Assembly: GCA_021186555.1 (NCBI GenBank)
Contig: JAJKFL010000010.1
Location: 20,664,586 to 20,728,585 of the forward strand
DNA from: Reticulitermes speratus
Lineage: Eukaryota > Arthropoda > Insecta > Blattodea > Rhinotermitidae
DNA: 64,000 nucleotides
Direction: 5' to 3'
Below, piece after piece: positions 1-9,836 of this stretch (position 1 is the stretch's first letter; the number at the start of each line of letters is the position of its first letter). A program made the position numbers and the translations under genes. The notes below the pieces were generated by a model. That model ran no database searches and had not been told where the DNA came from. It saw only the letters and a program-made list of their open reading frames with translations.

Positions 1-444
1 TCCTCCCGTCACTTCTATCTTTCCCTCTATCTTTCCTTCAATAACGTGTTCTAGAAGGCAGTTTCTACGCAAGATGTGACCAATCCAGTTAGCCTTTCTT
101 CTTTTTACTGTATGTAGGATATTCCTCGGCCGATCCCAGTGGCCGTGCGGTCTAAGGCGTGGGTCTACGGCCGCTCGCTTACTGGAATTGTGGGTTCGAA
201 TCCCGCCTAGGGCATGGATGTCTGTCTCTTGTGAGTGTTGTGTGTTGTCAGGTAGAGGTCTCTGCGACGAGCTGATCACTCGTACAGAGGAGTCCTACCG
301 AGTGTGGTGTGTCTAAAAAGTGTGTGATCGTGAAGCCTCGAAAAATGAGGGGCCTAGGCCCCCAAGGGGCTGTCCAGCCATTAAAAAAAAAGGATATTCC
401 TCTCCCCCTTCTATCATAAATTACCAACGGATAATTATGAAATG
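1..444 (-). pseudogene. LINE reverse-transcriptase C-terminal fragment (family A), split by a SINE
   Basis: Read on the minus strand, 127-1 translates with motifs NWIGHILRRN, EHVIEGKIEG and IEVTG, and across the insertion EDILHTVKRRK. These are typical of the C-terminal end of the ORF2 of a non-LTR retrotransposon common in insect genomes. A SINE (128-390) interrupts it. The upstream part (403-444) contains stops, so the copy is dead. It is cut by the left window edge and bordered on the right by a MITE. Three other copies of the same tail are at 8.1, 62.2 and 63.5 kb. Confidence 0.7.
128..390 (+). mobile_element. tRNA-derived SINE, family A, copy 1
   Basis: Starts CCGATCCCAGTGGCCG-like, carries a pol III B box (GGGTTCGAATCCC), a body shared with copies at 1.6 and 7.6 kb (CTCTGCGACGAGCTG; GAGGAGTCCTACCG), and a poly(A) tail. 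A perfect 12-bp target duplication, AGGATATTCCTC, is at 116-127 and 391-402. It sits inside a LINE tail. Confidence 0.85.
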
Positions 445-446
445 TA

Positions 447-524
447 CAGGGCATACCCAAAAGAATGGTGCTGTTTCAATAAAAATTTCTATTTAAACCG
501 CACCATTCTTTTGTGTATGCCCTG
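447..524. mobile_element. Short palindromic MITE (MITE-1), copy 1
   Basis: A 78-bp element made almost entirely of terminal inverted repeats: CAGGGCATACMCAAAAGAAT then GGTGCGGTT, facing its reverse complement around a short AT-rich loop. TA duplications at 445-446 and 525-526 suggest the Tc1/mariner class. Two more copies are at 3386 and 7101. Confidence 0.8.
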
Positions 525-837
525 TATTAATCAATGTAGGAGCACCGATAATATACCATTACTACAGCCTTCTTCTCTCTCAGCTTTACAGGTTAGTTCC
601 GACCTCGTGAGATTCTGATCGTTCCATTTCAGTCTGTGTCTCTCCACCCCCAAGTACTTTCTTGCACTGCCATCATTCTGAAGCAACGTCTATCAAACAC
701 GACGGTTCTCGCCAAAGCTACATTTGTGAATTCGAACATAAAACAAAGTGGTTCATGTACACGTAGAAGTGGTTTGTCATCATGTTGCGAAAGCCATACT
801 TGAACACAGACGTTCGCATTTAACATAGCGCAGTAAA

Positions 838-960
838 TCACCATCACCACCACCATCACCATCTCACGCGGACTGGCCTGGGATTGAACCCGGGCATCCG
901 CACAGTAAAGTGATGTTAATAACAAACACATTGCTACGTCATACGACATAAACTATCTGT
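838..960 (-). mobile_element. Partial tRNA-derived SINE (family C) with CAC/CAT microsatellite
   Basis: On the minus strand a B-box-like CCCGGGTTCAATCCCAGG is followed by a GTGATGGTG-type trinucleotide run (838-864 on plus). A second diverged copy of the GACTGGCCYGGGATYGAAYCC block is near 4083. Borders are uncertain. Confidence 0.45.
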
Positions 961-971
961 AAGTACACACA

Positions 972-1156
972 CAGTTGAACTCGGTTATAACGTCATGAAA
1001 GGTACTGAATATTTTGTGTCGTTATAAACGAGTGTCGTTATAACGAGGAGTATAATGTTATGGTTAACAGTGAGGAATTAATTGGCACCACAGAATATCT
1101 GACGCTATAGTTGAGGTGTCGCATAAACCGATGTCGTTATAAGCGGGTTCGATCGG
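972..1156. mobile_element. Degenerate TIR element with CGTTATAACG-type ends (pogo/Tigger-like MITE)
   Basis: The left end CAGTTGAACTCGGTTATAAC is mirrored by the right-end GTCGTTATAAGCGGGTTC, with further copies of TCGTTATAA(A/C)GAG inside. The ends resemble pogo/Tigger MITEs. Decayed; right border approximate. Confidence 0.5.
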
Positions 1157-1289
1157 AAACCTGACAGAGAAAACGGTTGAGGCTCCTTGAATTTGCGTTG
1201 TAAGCACATTACACTCAACAGACACAATATTTTCATGTTCCTCCGTGTTCCGACGGCCATTTTTAAATAAGTTTAGCCATAAAAATTAT

Positions 1290-1502
1290 AAGTTTTAAAA
1301 CTTTCGCGGCGACATGATTCAATATAGTTTTCTCGGGCGCACAGCCGCGTCAATTCGTTTCAATACAACGTTTCGGGGACTAGCTCCGTCCCCATCCTCA
1401 GGCAAAACATTTTTGCCTGAGGATGGGGACGGAGCTAGTCCCCGAAACGTTGTATTCAAACGAATTGACGCGGCTGTGCGCCCGAGAAAACTATATTGAA
1501 TC
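1290..1502. mobile_element. Fold-back element with nearly perfect arms
   Basis: Two arms of about 95 bp meet at about 1409, with few differences between them. An 11-bp target duplication, ATAAAAATTAT, is at 1279-1289 and 1503-1513. Each arm carries CTGAGGATGGGG, a stem loop, then CCCCGAAACGTTG. The same family, more diverged, is at 28.5 kb. It encodes nothing; the open frames on both strands are palindrome artefacts. Confidence 0.85.
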
Positions 1503-1585
1503 ATAAAAATTATGTATGCTAGTATATTTGTTTATCTTCATCGATATACATGACCACCCCATCGTAGCGTCCGTAATTTCACTAC

Positions 1586-1841
1586 CGCCGATCCCAGAGG
1601 CCGTCCAGATCAAGGCGTAGGTCAGCGGCCGCTCGATTGCTGGGATCGGGGGTTCGAATCCCGACAAGGGCATTCCTCTCTTTTGTTGTTGTGTGAGGTG
1701 TAGGTAGCAGCCTCTGCGACGAGCTGATCACTCGTTCAGAGGAGTCCTACCGGTTGTGTGTGTGTCTGTGTGTGATCTAGAAACCTCAACAATGAGGCGG
1801 CCTAGGACCGAATTGGGCTGTTGCGCCACAGAAAAAAAAAA
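1586..1841 (+). mobile_element. tRNA-derived SINE, family A, copy 2
   Basis: CCGATCCCAGAGGCCG start, B box GGGTTCGAATCCC, CTCTGCGACGAGCTGATCAC in the body, poly(A) end at about 1841. The flanking AATTTCACTA / AATTCACAAC is a plausible decayed target duplication. More diverged than copies 1 and 3. Confidence 0.8.
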
Positions 1842-2522
1842 TTCACAACCTCTTTAAAACTAGGTAATCTGCGTAAATGTAGAAGTTATCGGCCTGTATC
1901 AAATTCATACCGAGGTTCGTACTTCTTGAGCAGATACGGAAAAATAAAGTGTTTTGATAAACTTCAGCAAGAACGAACAACAAGAAACACTCACAAAAAC
2001 TCTGTTCAGAAGAAACGAAATTATTTCATGTGCAATAAAAGACACAGAGGCAAGAGATGAAGGCACCTGCTCTCTATTCTTTTGTAGTGCCTAAGAGATT
2101 CGTCTTCTGTTCTTAAATATTAAATTGTTAATTAAATTAAAACAACGATGATATCTACGTGGTTCTGACGTTTCACCGCTAAAACGACGGCACGCGTACC
2201 CCAAATTTCACCTGACATGGTCGAACGACGCCGCCCTAATGACAGTCTAGTAAAAACTGCAACATCTTTGCTGTTTTCGCGATATTGTGTTTGCTAACCG
2301 AAGTGCAAACAGACGCATAAGTGCGAAACAGAAATGTGACAAGAACAACACGTTAATTACAGTCACATTACGTGACGCTATTTAGCTCTGCACACACAGT
2401 GATATCATTAATACATCCCACTTAAATATTAGATTCGAAAATTTTATATCAGAGACACTTTGACACTGTTGAGAGACATTTTCATCTTGTTACAATAGGC
2501 CTTTATTACAGAACGCTGACAA
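1842..2522. other. No recognisable feature
   Basis: AT-rich sequence with no convincing exon, repeat or RNA gene. A 79-codon open frame starting at 1821 begins inside the SINE tail and has no recognisable domain. Confidence 0.5.
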
Positions 2523-2785
2523 AACAGTGGCGCAGTTGGTTGAGGCACTGCTCTACTAGCCGGAAGATCGCGGGTTCGATTCCCGATGGGGTCATTCGAA
2601 TTTTTATTGACTTAATCCTTCCGGCCGCACTATGGTTCTGGGGTAGACTCAGCCTCTAATAGAAATGAGTACCTGGGATATTTCCTGGGGGTAAAGGCGG
2701 CCGTGTGTAGGGCTGACCTTACCACCTTGTGACGATTGTCTGGAAATCTGGGAGCCTCAACCTCCTGGAACCCTAGGGGCCAAAT
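2523..2785 (+). mobile_element. tRNA-derived SINE, family B, copy 1
   Basis: Head GTGGCGCAGTTGGTTGAGGC with B box GGGTTCGATTCCC, then a body shared with 29.2 kb (CATTGAC/TTAATCCTTCCGGC; GGGAGCCTCAACCTCCTGGA). It is a SINE head, not a functional tRNA: the acceptor end does not close. Confidence 0.8.
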
Positions 2786-2918
2786 GTAACTTTCTGTACG
2801 TATTTCGGTATCAGTTACAGCATACAAAGGCCTATTATGTAAAGCCTCAATAATCGTCTAAATATGAAACCCTTTAGAATGAACCAAATGGATTCGAAAT
2901 ATCTAGGGATAACAAACA

Positions 2919-3148
2919 CAAGTCTTCAAGGATGTTATGCTGTGTCTTTGGGTAAATAGTTCTCGACGTTTCGAAGCACACAGAACCTTCGTATTCATGT
3001 TGAAGCAGTCCAAGACAAACGACTGCTTGACCATAAGGGTGGACATATTACGATCCTCCGAAACGACGTTAACTATTTACCCAACGACACAACATAACAT
3101 CCCTGAAGACTTGTATCTTCAGCAACACCGCTGTGAGAACCTCAAATC
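2919..3148. mobile_element. Fold-back element, family FB1
   Basis: The left arm AAGTCTTCAAGGATGTTATG is mirrored by CATAACATCCCTGAAGACTT at about 3094-3113, with the inner GGGTAAATAGTT mirrored too. The trailing AGCAACACCGCTGTGAGAAC, a signature of the family, recurs after other copies in the introns (for example 41.8 and 44.2 kb). Confidence 0.75.
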
Positions 3149-3287
3149 ACGCTTGTAAGGAATAATAGAATGATTAAAAACTACGAAAAATGTTGTATTT
3201 GGCGGAAGGTTACGCTCAGTTAGCGTAAGTATAAGTCTGACCTACGTTATTCAATCTGCAGTCCCCTATAATCGTAATTTCGTAGGC

Positions 3288-3888
3288 TCAGAGCCCGAAC
3301 TCTACATGCTGGTGCACATCCTGGAACTCCATGCAGAAGTCTATTTAAAAAACTGGAGATTTTGCCTGTTCCATGCCAATATATACAGGACATACACAAA
3401 AGAATGGTGCGGTGTGGTGGTTATTTGTGTGTTAACCGCACCATTCATTTGTGTATGCCCGTATTTTCATTAATAAACTTCCTCGTTGATAATCAAGAAA
3501 GTTTTCAAACAAATTCATCAATACACAGTATAATACAAGCAATAAGCACCATCTTCATAGACCAATTGCCAACCTATCATGCTTTCAGAAAAGTACATTC
3601 TATTCTAGTATCAGGATCTTCAATAGCTTACCGTGTAATATCAAAAATCTTAAGAATGAAAAGGCACAATTTAAAGCAGCACTAAGAAGATACTTAAATG
3701 CACACTGCTTTTACTCTGTACATCAATTTCTTATGAGTACTGTTAACCTATAATACTGACGTCTAAGACTGCACATAGAATGTTTAAAGCATTTTGCAAT
3801 GCACATTTTTGTATGATTTTGTATGTTATGACTTATTGCACATCCTCTTGTCTTGTGACAAAATTATGGATCCATGGAATGTATAATG

Positions 3889-3890
<2 letters not shown>
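3288..3890 (+). pseudogene. LINE reverse-transcriptase C-terminal fragment (family C), interrupted by MITE-1
   Basis: Plus-strand translation before the MITE gives GTPCRSLFKKLEILPVPCQY. After it come FSLINFLVDNQESFQTNSS, then, following a one-base frame change near 3525, NTSNKHHLHRPIANLSCFQK and SSIRIFNSLPCNIKNL, with a stop at 3751-3753. These motifs are typical of the C-terminal end of insect non-LTR retrotransposon ORF2. The 3' UTR probably runs into the (TATG)n run at 3.9 kb. Dead copy: frameshift plus insertion, 5' truncated. Confidence 0.75.
3386..3461. mobile_element. MITE-1, copy 2, inside a LINE coding region
   Basis: A 76-bp palindromic element, CAGGACATACACAAAAGAAT... with TA at 3384-3385 and 3462-3463. 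Removing it plus one TA leaves the flanking LINE reading frame continuous. Confidence 0.85.
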
Positions 3891-3922
<32 letters not shown>

Positions 3923-3929
3923 TGTATGT
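3891..3929. repeat. (TATG)n microsatellite
   Basis: About ten TATG units at the probable 3' end of the LINE fragment. Confidence 0.9.
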
Positions 3930-4326
3930 TGCTTCAGTAAGAAAGGCCTAGACAACCTAGACGCTTGTCCAGTATTAAGGCAAATGTAATTATGGAGTGT
4001 TGGTAGAATGATAGTGACAAGGAAAACCGAAGTACTGGAAGAAAAACTTGTTCCAGTGCCATTTGTCCACCAGGCATCTTTCACGGACTGGCCCGGGATC
4101 GAATCCAAAAAAAACTTCAATGAGAAAATTTACACTGCTTATTGGTCATTAAGTAAACAGAGATTATCGAAGTCAACAAGTGTAGTATGACGAAATTAAC
4201 TTCTTTTTATGCTTTTGTATTAATGCGGATAAAATAATAATTCTTCGAAATTCGTAACTTTTTGTGCCGTGTTTCTGAAATCAGATCACAGGCAGCGTTT
4301 AAAATGTAGAAGGGCCGGATTTTGCT

Positions 4327-4996
4327 CATCGCAGGTGTGTATGGTTGGCACACCTTGTCATCTTGTTACATCGCAGGTGTGTATGGTTGGCACACCTTGT
4401 CGTCTTGTTACATCGCAGGTGTGTATGGTTGGCACACCTTGTCGTCTGTTACATCGCAGGTGTGTATGGTTGGCACACCTTGTCGTCTTGTTACATCGCA
4501 GGTGTGTATGGTTGGCACACCTTGTCGTCTCGTTACATCGCAGGTGTGTATGGTTGGCACACCTTGTCATCTTGTTACATCGCAGGTGTGTATGGTTGGC
4601 ACACCTTGTCGTCTGTTACATCGCAGGTTGTATGGTTGGCACACCTGTCATCTTGTACATCGCAGGTGTGTATGGTTGGCACACCTTGTCGTCTTGTTAC
4701 ATCGCAGGTGTGTATGGTTGGCACACCTTGTCGTCTTGTTACATCGCAGGTGTGTATGGTTGGCACACCTTGTCGTCTTGTTACATCGCAGGTGTGTATG
4801 GTTGGCACACCTTGTCGTCTCGTTACATCGCAGGTGTGTATGGTTGGCACACCTTGTCGTCTTGTTACATCGCAGGTGTGTATGGTTGGCACACCTTGTC
4901 GTCTTGTTACATCGCAGTGTGTATGGTGGCACACCTTGTCGTCTTGTTACATCGCAGGTGTGTATGGTTGGCACACCTTTCCGTCTTGTTACACCT
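4327..4996. repeat. 42-bp tandem array, about 16 copies
   Basis: The unit CATCGCAGGTGTGTATGGTT then GGCACACCTTGTCGTCTTGT repeats every 42 bp. Each unit holds a small inverted repeat (GGTGTG...CACACC). Some copies carry one-base deletions. Because 42 is a multiple of three, long open frames occur on both strands; they have no coding features. Confidence 0.95.
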
Positions 4997-5089
4997 TAAC
5001 TGTGATTACTATTCATGATAATATTCTACATCATAACTTTCATTCATAATTTTTATGTCAGTCTCACCGTGCATTTTACGATTCAATGT

Positions 5090-5673
5090 TCAAAAACCAA
5101 CACAATGCACTTCACTTTCACATTATTATGTGTTGATTAACCCCTACATATGTTTCGGTTTTTACGTAAAACCATCCTCAGGGGGGAACAAAATTACGTT
5201 GCATCACATCCAATGTTAATATAGCTATATAAAGATCCACCTTAAAGGTACCTCAACAGTACACAACACAACACAACACAACAGTACACAACACAACACA
5301 ACAGTACACAACACAACACAACACAACACGGCACAAACACGACAGAACAACACAGGTTATATTTACTAAAGACTCCACCACAGTATACAAACCCAAGAAC
5401 CAAAACAATCAGAGGTGTGCAATAACTCAGTGACCTATTTTACTACAATTTGTTATTACGACACAAAATTCGACGAATTTTAAGGATTTTAAACAACATT
5501 TTATATGTTTTAAACTCTGATTTTACAGTGATTGTAATAACTTGTATTAACATTGGATGTGATACAACGTAGTTTTGTTCCCCCCCTGAGGATGGTTTTA
5601 CGTAAAAACCGAAACATATGTAGGGCTTAACACATATTAAAGTGAAAGTGAAGTGCATTGTGTTGGTTTTTAA
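5090..5673. mobile_element. Long fold-back element with an ACAAC-type microsatellite in the loop
   Basis: Arms of about 130 bp (5090-5220 and 5541-5673) are mirror images, for example CAAAAACCAACACAATGCAC against GTGCATTGTGTTGGTTTTT. Each carries CTGAGGATGG, a stem loop, then CCGAAACATATG. The loop holds (ACAAC)n at about 5257-5329. Confidence 0.85.
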
Positions 5674-5941
5674 ACATTTTTCATTCATATTTTTGTCGTC
5701 AGGTTCCAAAAGAACAAGCTGTCACGCAAGAGAAACAGCTGTTGGCTAACTACCTGTCCTGCTCGGGGTCAATGAACGCAAATAGTACCTCAGGCACCTG
5801 TCTAGAACGTCTCACATGCGAACTACATCATCCCAACTCCGATGCGTCACAACTTGAAAAACACGTGATGAGCATGTGAGTACAACTTCCTGTCTATTCA
5901 AATTAAGTCTTCAGTTACGATTGGTCTTGTTGAGCTCTGAG

Positions 5942-6031
5942 CGGGCGTGGCTAACAGCCTGCCTCCTTCAACTGTCTGTCCACGATGGGGGCTGGCGGGT
6001 GTGGAGGGGCACACTGTCAGCCACGCCCGCC
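5942..6031. repeat. Short GC-rich inverted repeat
   Basis: GCGGGCGTGGCTAACAG is mirrored by CTGTCAGCCACGCCCGCCC about 60 bases on. Possibly a small MITE; only one copy was noticed. Confidence 0.5.
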
Positions 6032-6555
6032 CATACCTCAACTGTAGATTAATGACCCCTACCACCGGACGAGTGTGCCGTCAGCCAAGCAGTAAATTAT
6101 GTGAGAGGAACGCATTGTTCGCACGACTTTGGTGGCAGTGATTAAAATCAGTGCCACAGTCCAGGAGTCAAAGTAATAATCCTTTGCTTATTACAGTAAC
6201 TTAAACAGACAGTCCATGTTATCGTTTCCACAGACAAAGCTGTTTCGTTTAAACGTTGACAAACTTTGGTGTCCAGACATTCCATACACGTGGCCCCGAC
6301 TCGGATAAACGTTGTTTCCGCTGGATCTAAATGCATATGTATATAAAGCACTGTTAGATATCGATAAGTGTATATTTGGTCTACTGGGTTACGAACTAAA
6401 ACAGTCTTGCAGATGGTTACTGGCGATTCGAGTAAAGAAAGAAACAGTAGCTTCCTCTCAAACGTTGGCAATCATCAATGAAACGACAGGGCACCGTCAC
6501 CCAGAAGAAACTATAACTCTAACTCCATGTAGCAGTCTTTCTTTTTGAGAATCTA
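6032..6555. other. No recognisable feature
   Basis: Nothing beyond short open frames without recognisable motifs. Confidence 0.4.
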
Positions 6556-6715
6556 ATAGTTGCTCAGCTGGTAAATAAATTCCCGTATTTTATAGAACCC
6601 GAATGTTCATTACCGTGTTAACAACAGCCCGCCATTGAGACAGATAACTCCAGTCCACAACGTCGCATCTTCTTTCTTTCAGATCCATTTCAATATTATC
6701 CTGTCATAATTTTTT
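6556..6715 (-). pseudogene. LINE tail fragment (family B)
   Basis: The minus-strand translation includes DNIEMDLKERRCDVVDWS and WRAVVNTVMNIRVL, the ORF2 C-terminal tail of a second insect LINE family. The same tail is at 7.5-8.1 and 48.0-48.3 kb. Only the last 50 or so codons are present, with stops. Confidence 0.65.
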
Positions 6716-7100
6716 TTTTTACTTCTGTTTATCTCCTTCTTGCCTTTGTTTCTTTATACATTTCTTCCTACATCCTTCCCTTCTTTATTTCCTCCGTTTA
6801 TTCCTTCAAGGAAGGCCCGCGATGTGTCAGTTGATAACTCGAGTTAAGATGTTTTGTGTACTTTAACATTTAGAAGGTAATCTAAAGAGTCTTTCTCTTT
6901 CGCGTAGTACGCTAATCAGTTCTGTGTCAACCCCGTAGGGAAATTACTCAGAAAAGAGATAGGAGGCAGAATTGAGAAGTGTCAGACTGCAGTGCTGCCC
7001 TCTGTGAAATCTACTGTGAAACCTACACCTGAATTTACCAGCACACAATGAAAACAGCGCGACCTTTCATTATTAGAGACTCTCGGCTCTGATCTAGATA

Positions 7101-7177
7101 CAGGATATACACAAAAGAATGGTGCGGTTTCCCTTTATTCACCATTGAAACCGCACCATTCTTTTGTGTATACTCTG
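7101..7177. mobile_element. MITE-1, copy 3
   Basis: A 77-bp palindrome, CAGGATATACACAAAAGAAT..., with TA at 7099-7100 and 7178-7179. Confidence 0.8.
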
Positions 7178-7520
7178 TATATCCCAGAGCCTATTCATCC
7201 GGTAGCGTGGATTCTATACACAGAAGATTACAGACAATCTATGTGTTAATAGGATTTTTAATTGGTCTCTTTGTTTAAGAGATATGATATTAATCTGTCG
7301 CGAAGCATGCGCAGAAAGCGTCACATTTGATTTCCACGCTTCAGTAGCCTGTATGTGGTTCAGTTTTACAATTATAAACGAGCACAACGCAATTAAATGT
7401 TAGCTTGATAAGGAAGGGACTTGGTGCAGACAGTGCAAGTTGTTTTTGCTACAACTAATTACGCAATAAATACACTCAGAAAGTGTAATTTCGATGGCTG
7501 TTAACTGTTCTCCGCCTGTT

Positions 7521-8060
7521 CCTTCTTGAGAAGCGAACAGGTCCTCAGCTACTCAGTAATTTATCCGCGTATGGAACCTGAGAGCCGATCCCAGTGGCCG
7601 CGCGGTCTAAGGCGTGGGTCTACGGCCGCTCGTTTGCTGGTATTGTGGGTTCGAATCCCGCCTAGGGCATGGATGTCTGTCTCTTGTGTGTTGTGTGATG
7701 TCAGGTAGAGGTCTCTGCGACGAGCTGGTCCCTTGTCCAGAGGAGACTGTAGTGTGTCTAAAAAGTGTCATCGTGAAGCCTCGAAAAAATGAGGCGCCTA
7801 GGCCCCCAAGGGGCTGTCGAGTCATTGGAAAAAAAAAATGGAACCTGGAATTTCATTACCCCTTTTACAAAACCCTGCCAGTTGTCCTATCTTGAGCTAT
7901 ATAAATCCAGCCCAACCTTTCCACCCTGTTTCTTTAAGATCTGTATTCATACTGTCCTCTCATCGACGACTAGGTCTTCCAAGCTTCCTTAAGGTTTTCC
8001 AAACCATAATCCTGTACACATGTCTCTTCTGTCCCCACGTCTACCACATACGTAACAACA
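7521..8060 (-). pseudogene. LINE tail fragment (family B), interrupted by a SINE
   Basis: The minus strand reads RRGDRRDMCTGLWFGKP then SLEDL in the part right of the SINE, and a decayed NIRVP-like end left of it. It is the same tail as at 6.6 and 48.0 kb. Several stops and indels show it is an old copy. Confidence 0.6.
7581..7837 (+). mobile_element. tRNA-derived SINE, family A, copy 3
   Basis: CCGATCCCAGTGGCCGCGCG start, B box GGGTTCGAATCCC, poly(A) end. A 10-bp target duplication, ATGGAACCTG, is at 7571-7580 and 7838-7847. Inserted in a LINE tail. Confidence 0.85.
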
Positions 8061-8089
8061 TACACATGAAATACAATTGTTAAGAGAAA

Positions 8090-8190
8090 CATTCATCCTG
8101 TAGTCTGTCTTACTGACAGGTCCGTAGCCTCTTCCAAAGCGAGTTCTCCACGGGGTGCGATCTAGTGCTTCCTCTTTCAATTTCAACATG
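8090..8190 (-). pseudogene. LINE ORF2 C-terminal fragment (family A)
   Basis: The minus strand encodes LKLKEEALDRTPWRTRFGRG then YGPVSK, the extreme C-terminal end of the family A LINE. Confidence 0.7.
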
Positions 8191-9229
8191 CAGTTATAAA
8201 ATTGGTTTCAGACTATTACGGGTCTGCTCCAAACAAAAATGCAGTGTATTGTAAGAATATGTTACGTGTTAGTAAGTTGATTAGCAGCAAATCTATTCCA
8301 CGAAACAATAAGTCCTTAGTAAATAGACGCTATAGACGCTACATGTGCCTCAGTCTAACTTTGTTGTGGCAAAACGTATTACCCCTCTGTCTTTTGTGTT
8401 TTATTTCAGAGTGACGTCAGAAATTCTTATGAATGAGTACGTCCCTGACGCTGTGAAAGAGAGAGTGCGGTCAGCAGCAACAACTGGTTCACAATCGGGA
8501 AACTGCGGCGAATTTCCGTGCAACGACTTAGAAGGAAATTAACTGAGTTCCGAAAATAATTTCAATGTAGAACACTGTGTGTCTATTATCACGTAACAAA
8601 TTGTTTTACAAATCACTTTAACCGTGAGGTAATCACTTATCTTAAGAAAACACACATTACAGAAAAGTTACAAAAGACTGTAACTAGCGTATAACGGTGT
8701 ACTCTTAACACGTCATATGTTTTTGGTATATTTACAATTAATGTAGACTTTAAGTCAAAACTGCTTTCGTTTGTTGGAGTACAATACTAATTAGGGCATT
8801 TCTTTTAGTCGTTTGCACACGAACGTTGTATATCAGAACAACAACAACTGTAGAGATAATCTAAGTTACAAACTTAATGTTATATACTTAATGTACTTAT
8901 ATGCTAAGTTACAAAATTTACTCTTGTAAATACAATAATTACGTTCCAATTTTTTTTTTCTGTGAACATCACAAATATCTGTAATGGTGAGCGATTCTAT
9001 AATGACTTCAAGTTTGATCACCGCACGTCTATATCAATGACTATAATTATTTGGTATTACCTAAACCCGTGGGGGCAAAAAAAACACAGAATTACTGATA
9101 CATGCCTTTCAAAACATTAATAAAGTCGATCCAAGTAACCGAAAAATTTAAGAGCCACATGTCCTTAGGCCGTGAACGGGTGGAAGTATACTTTCTTGCC
9201 CCTCCGGGACTGTGAGGGTTTACCAAAGT
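8191..9229. other. No recognisable gene
   Basis: AT-rich. A short run near 8870-8920 repeats CTAAGTTACAAA/CTTAATGT imperfectly. No exon or element could be identified. Confidence 0.4.
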
Positions 9230-9800
9230 TGATTGTCGTTGGAGTTGGAGGGTCTTTGAACCTTTCCTGTTATAATCCCACCACTGTGTTGCCGTACGAG
9301 AGGGGCTTAGGTTAGACGTCAGGCTAGTCTCTCTCTGTCATGCGTGGTTTCCTCCCTCTTTATGAGACAGGCTTAGGTTAGACGTCAGGCTAGTCTCTCT
9401 CTGTCATGCGTGGTTTCCTCCCTCTTTATGAGACAGGCTTAGGTTAGACGTCAGGCTAGTCTCTCTCTGTCATGCGTGGTTTCCTCCCTCTTTATGAGAC
9501 AGGCTTAGGTTAGACGTCAGGCTAGTCTCTCTCTGTCATGCGTGGTTTCCTCCCTCTTTATGAGACAGGCTTAGGTTAGACGTCAGGCTAGTCTCTCTCT
9601 GTCATGCGTGTTTCCCTCCCTCCTTACGAGACGGGCTTAGGTTAGAAATCAGGTGACTCTCTGTCATACATGTTTTCCTCCCTCTTTATGAGACAGGCTT
9701 AGGTTAGACGTCCGGCTAGTCTCTCTCTGTTACAGCATGTCCCTTTGTAACCAAAACAGGAGTGGTGGGGTTATAACAGGAAGGATCTGAGGCTTTGAAA
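9230..9800. mobile_element. Fold-back-like element with a 66-bp tandem array as its loop
   Basis: Seven units starting GCTTAGGTTAGACGTCAGGC lie at 9305, 9371, 9437, 9503, 9569, 9635 and 9697; most are 66 bp, and units 6 and 7 are diverged. Outside, CCTTTCCTGTTATAATCCCA on the left is mirrored by GGGGTTATAACAGGAAGG on the right, so the array is bracketed by inverted repeats. Confidence 0.8.
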
Positions 9801-9815
9801 TTGGATAAACTACAG

Positions 9816-9836
9816 CCCCCCCCCCCCCCCCCCCCC
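9816..9836. repeat. Poly(C) tract, 21 bases
   Basis: Uninterrupted C run just right of the 66-bp array element. Confidence 0.95.

Noticed and set aside
1417..1450. A canonical hammerhead ribozyme
   Set aside because: An extra base after CUGANGA and competition with the long fold-back arms prevent a firm annotation; reported as a hypothesis only.
1314..1504. Identical 61-codon frames on both strands
   Set aside because: Artefact of a near-perfect palindrome.
2523..2600. Possible tRNA genes at the B-box sequences (also 128, 1586, 7581, 29201, 49553)
   Set aside because: They are heads of repeated SINEs; flanking bodies recur between copies and the acceptor stems do not close.
4269..5049. Open frames of 225-249 codons (plus) and 70-119 codons (minus) over the 42-bp array
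   Set aside because: They are translations of a tandem DNA repeat in several frames on both strands, with no domain and no splice context.
9305..9740. Telomere-like TTAGG motifs in the 66-bp array
   Set aside because: TTAGG occurs once per unit by coincidence; there is no run of TTAGG repeats.
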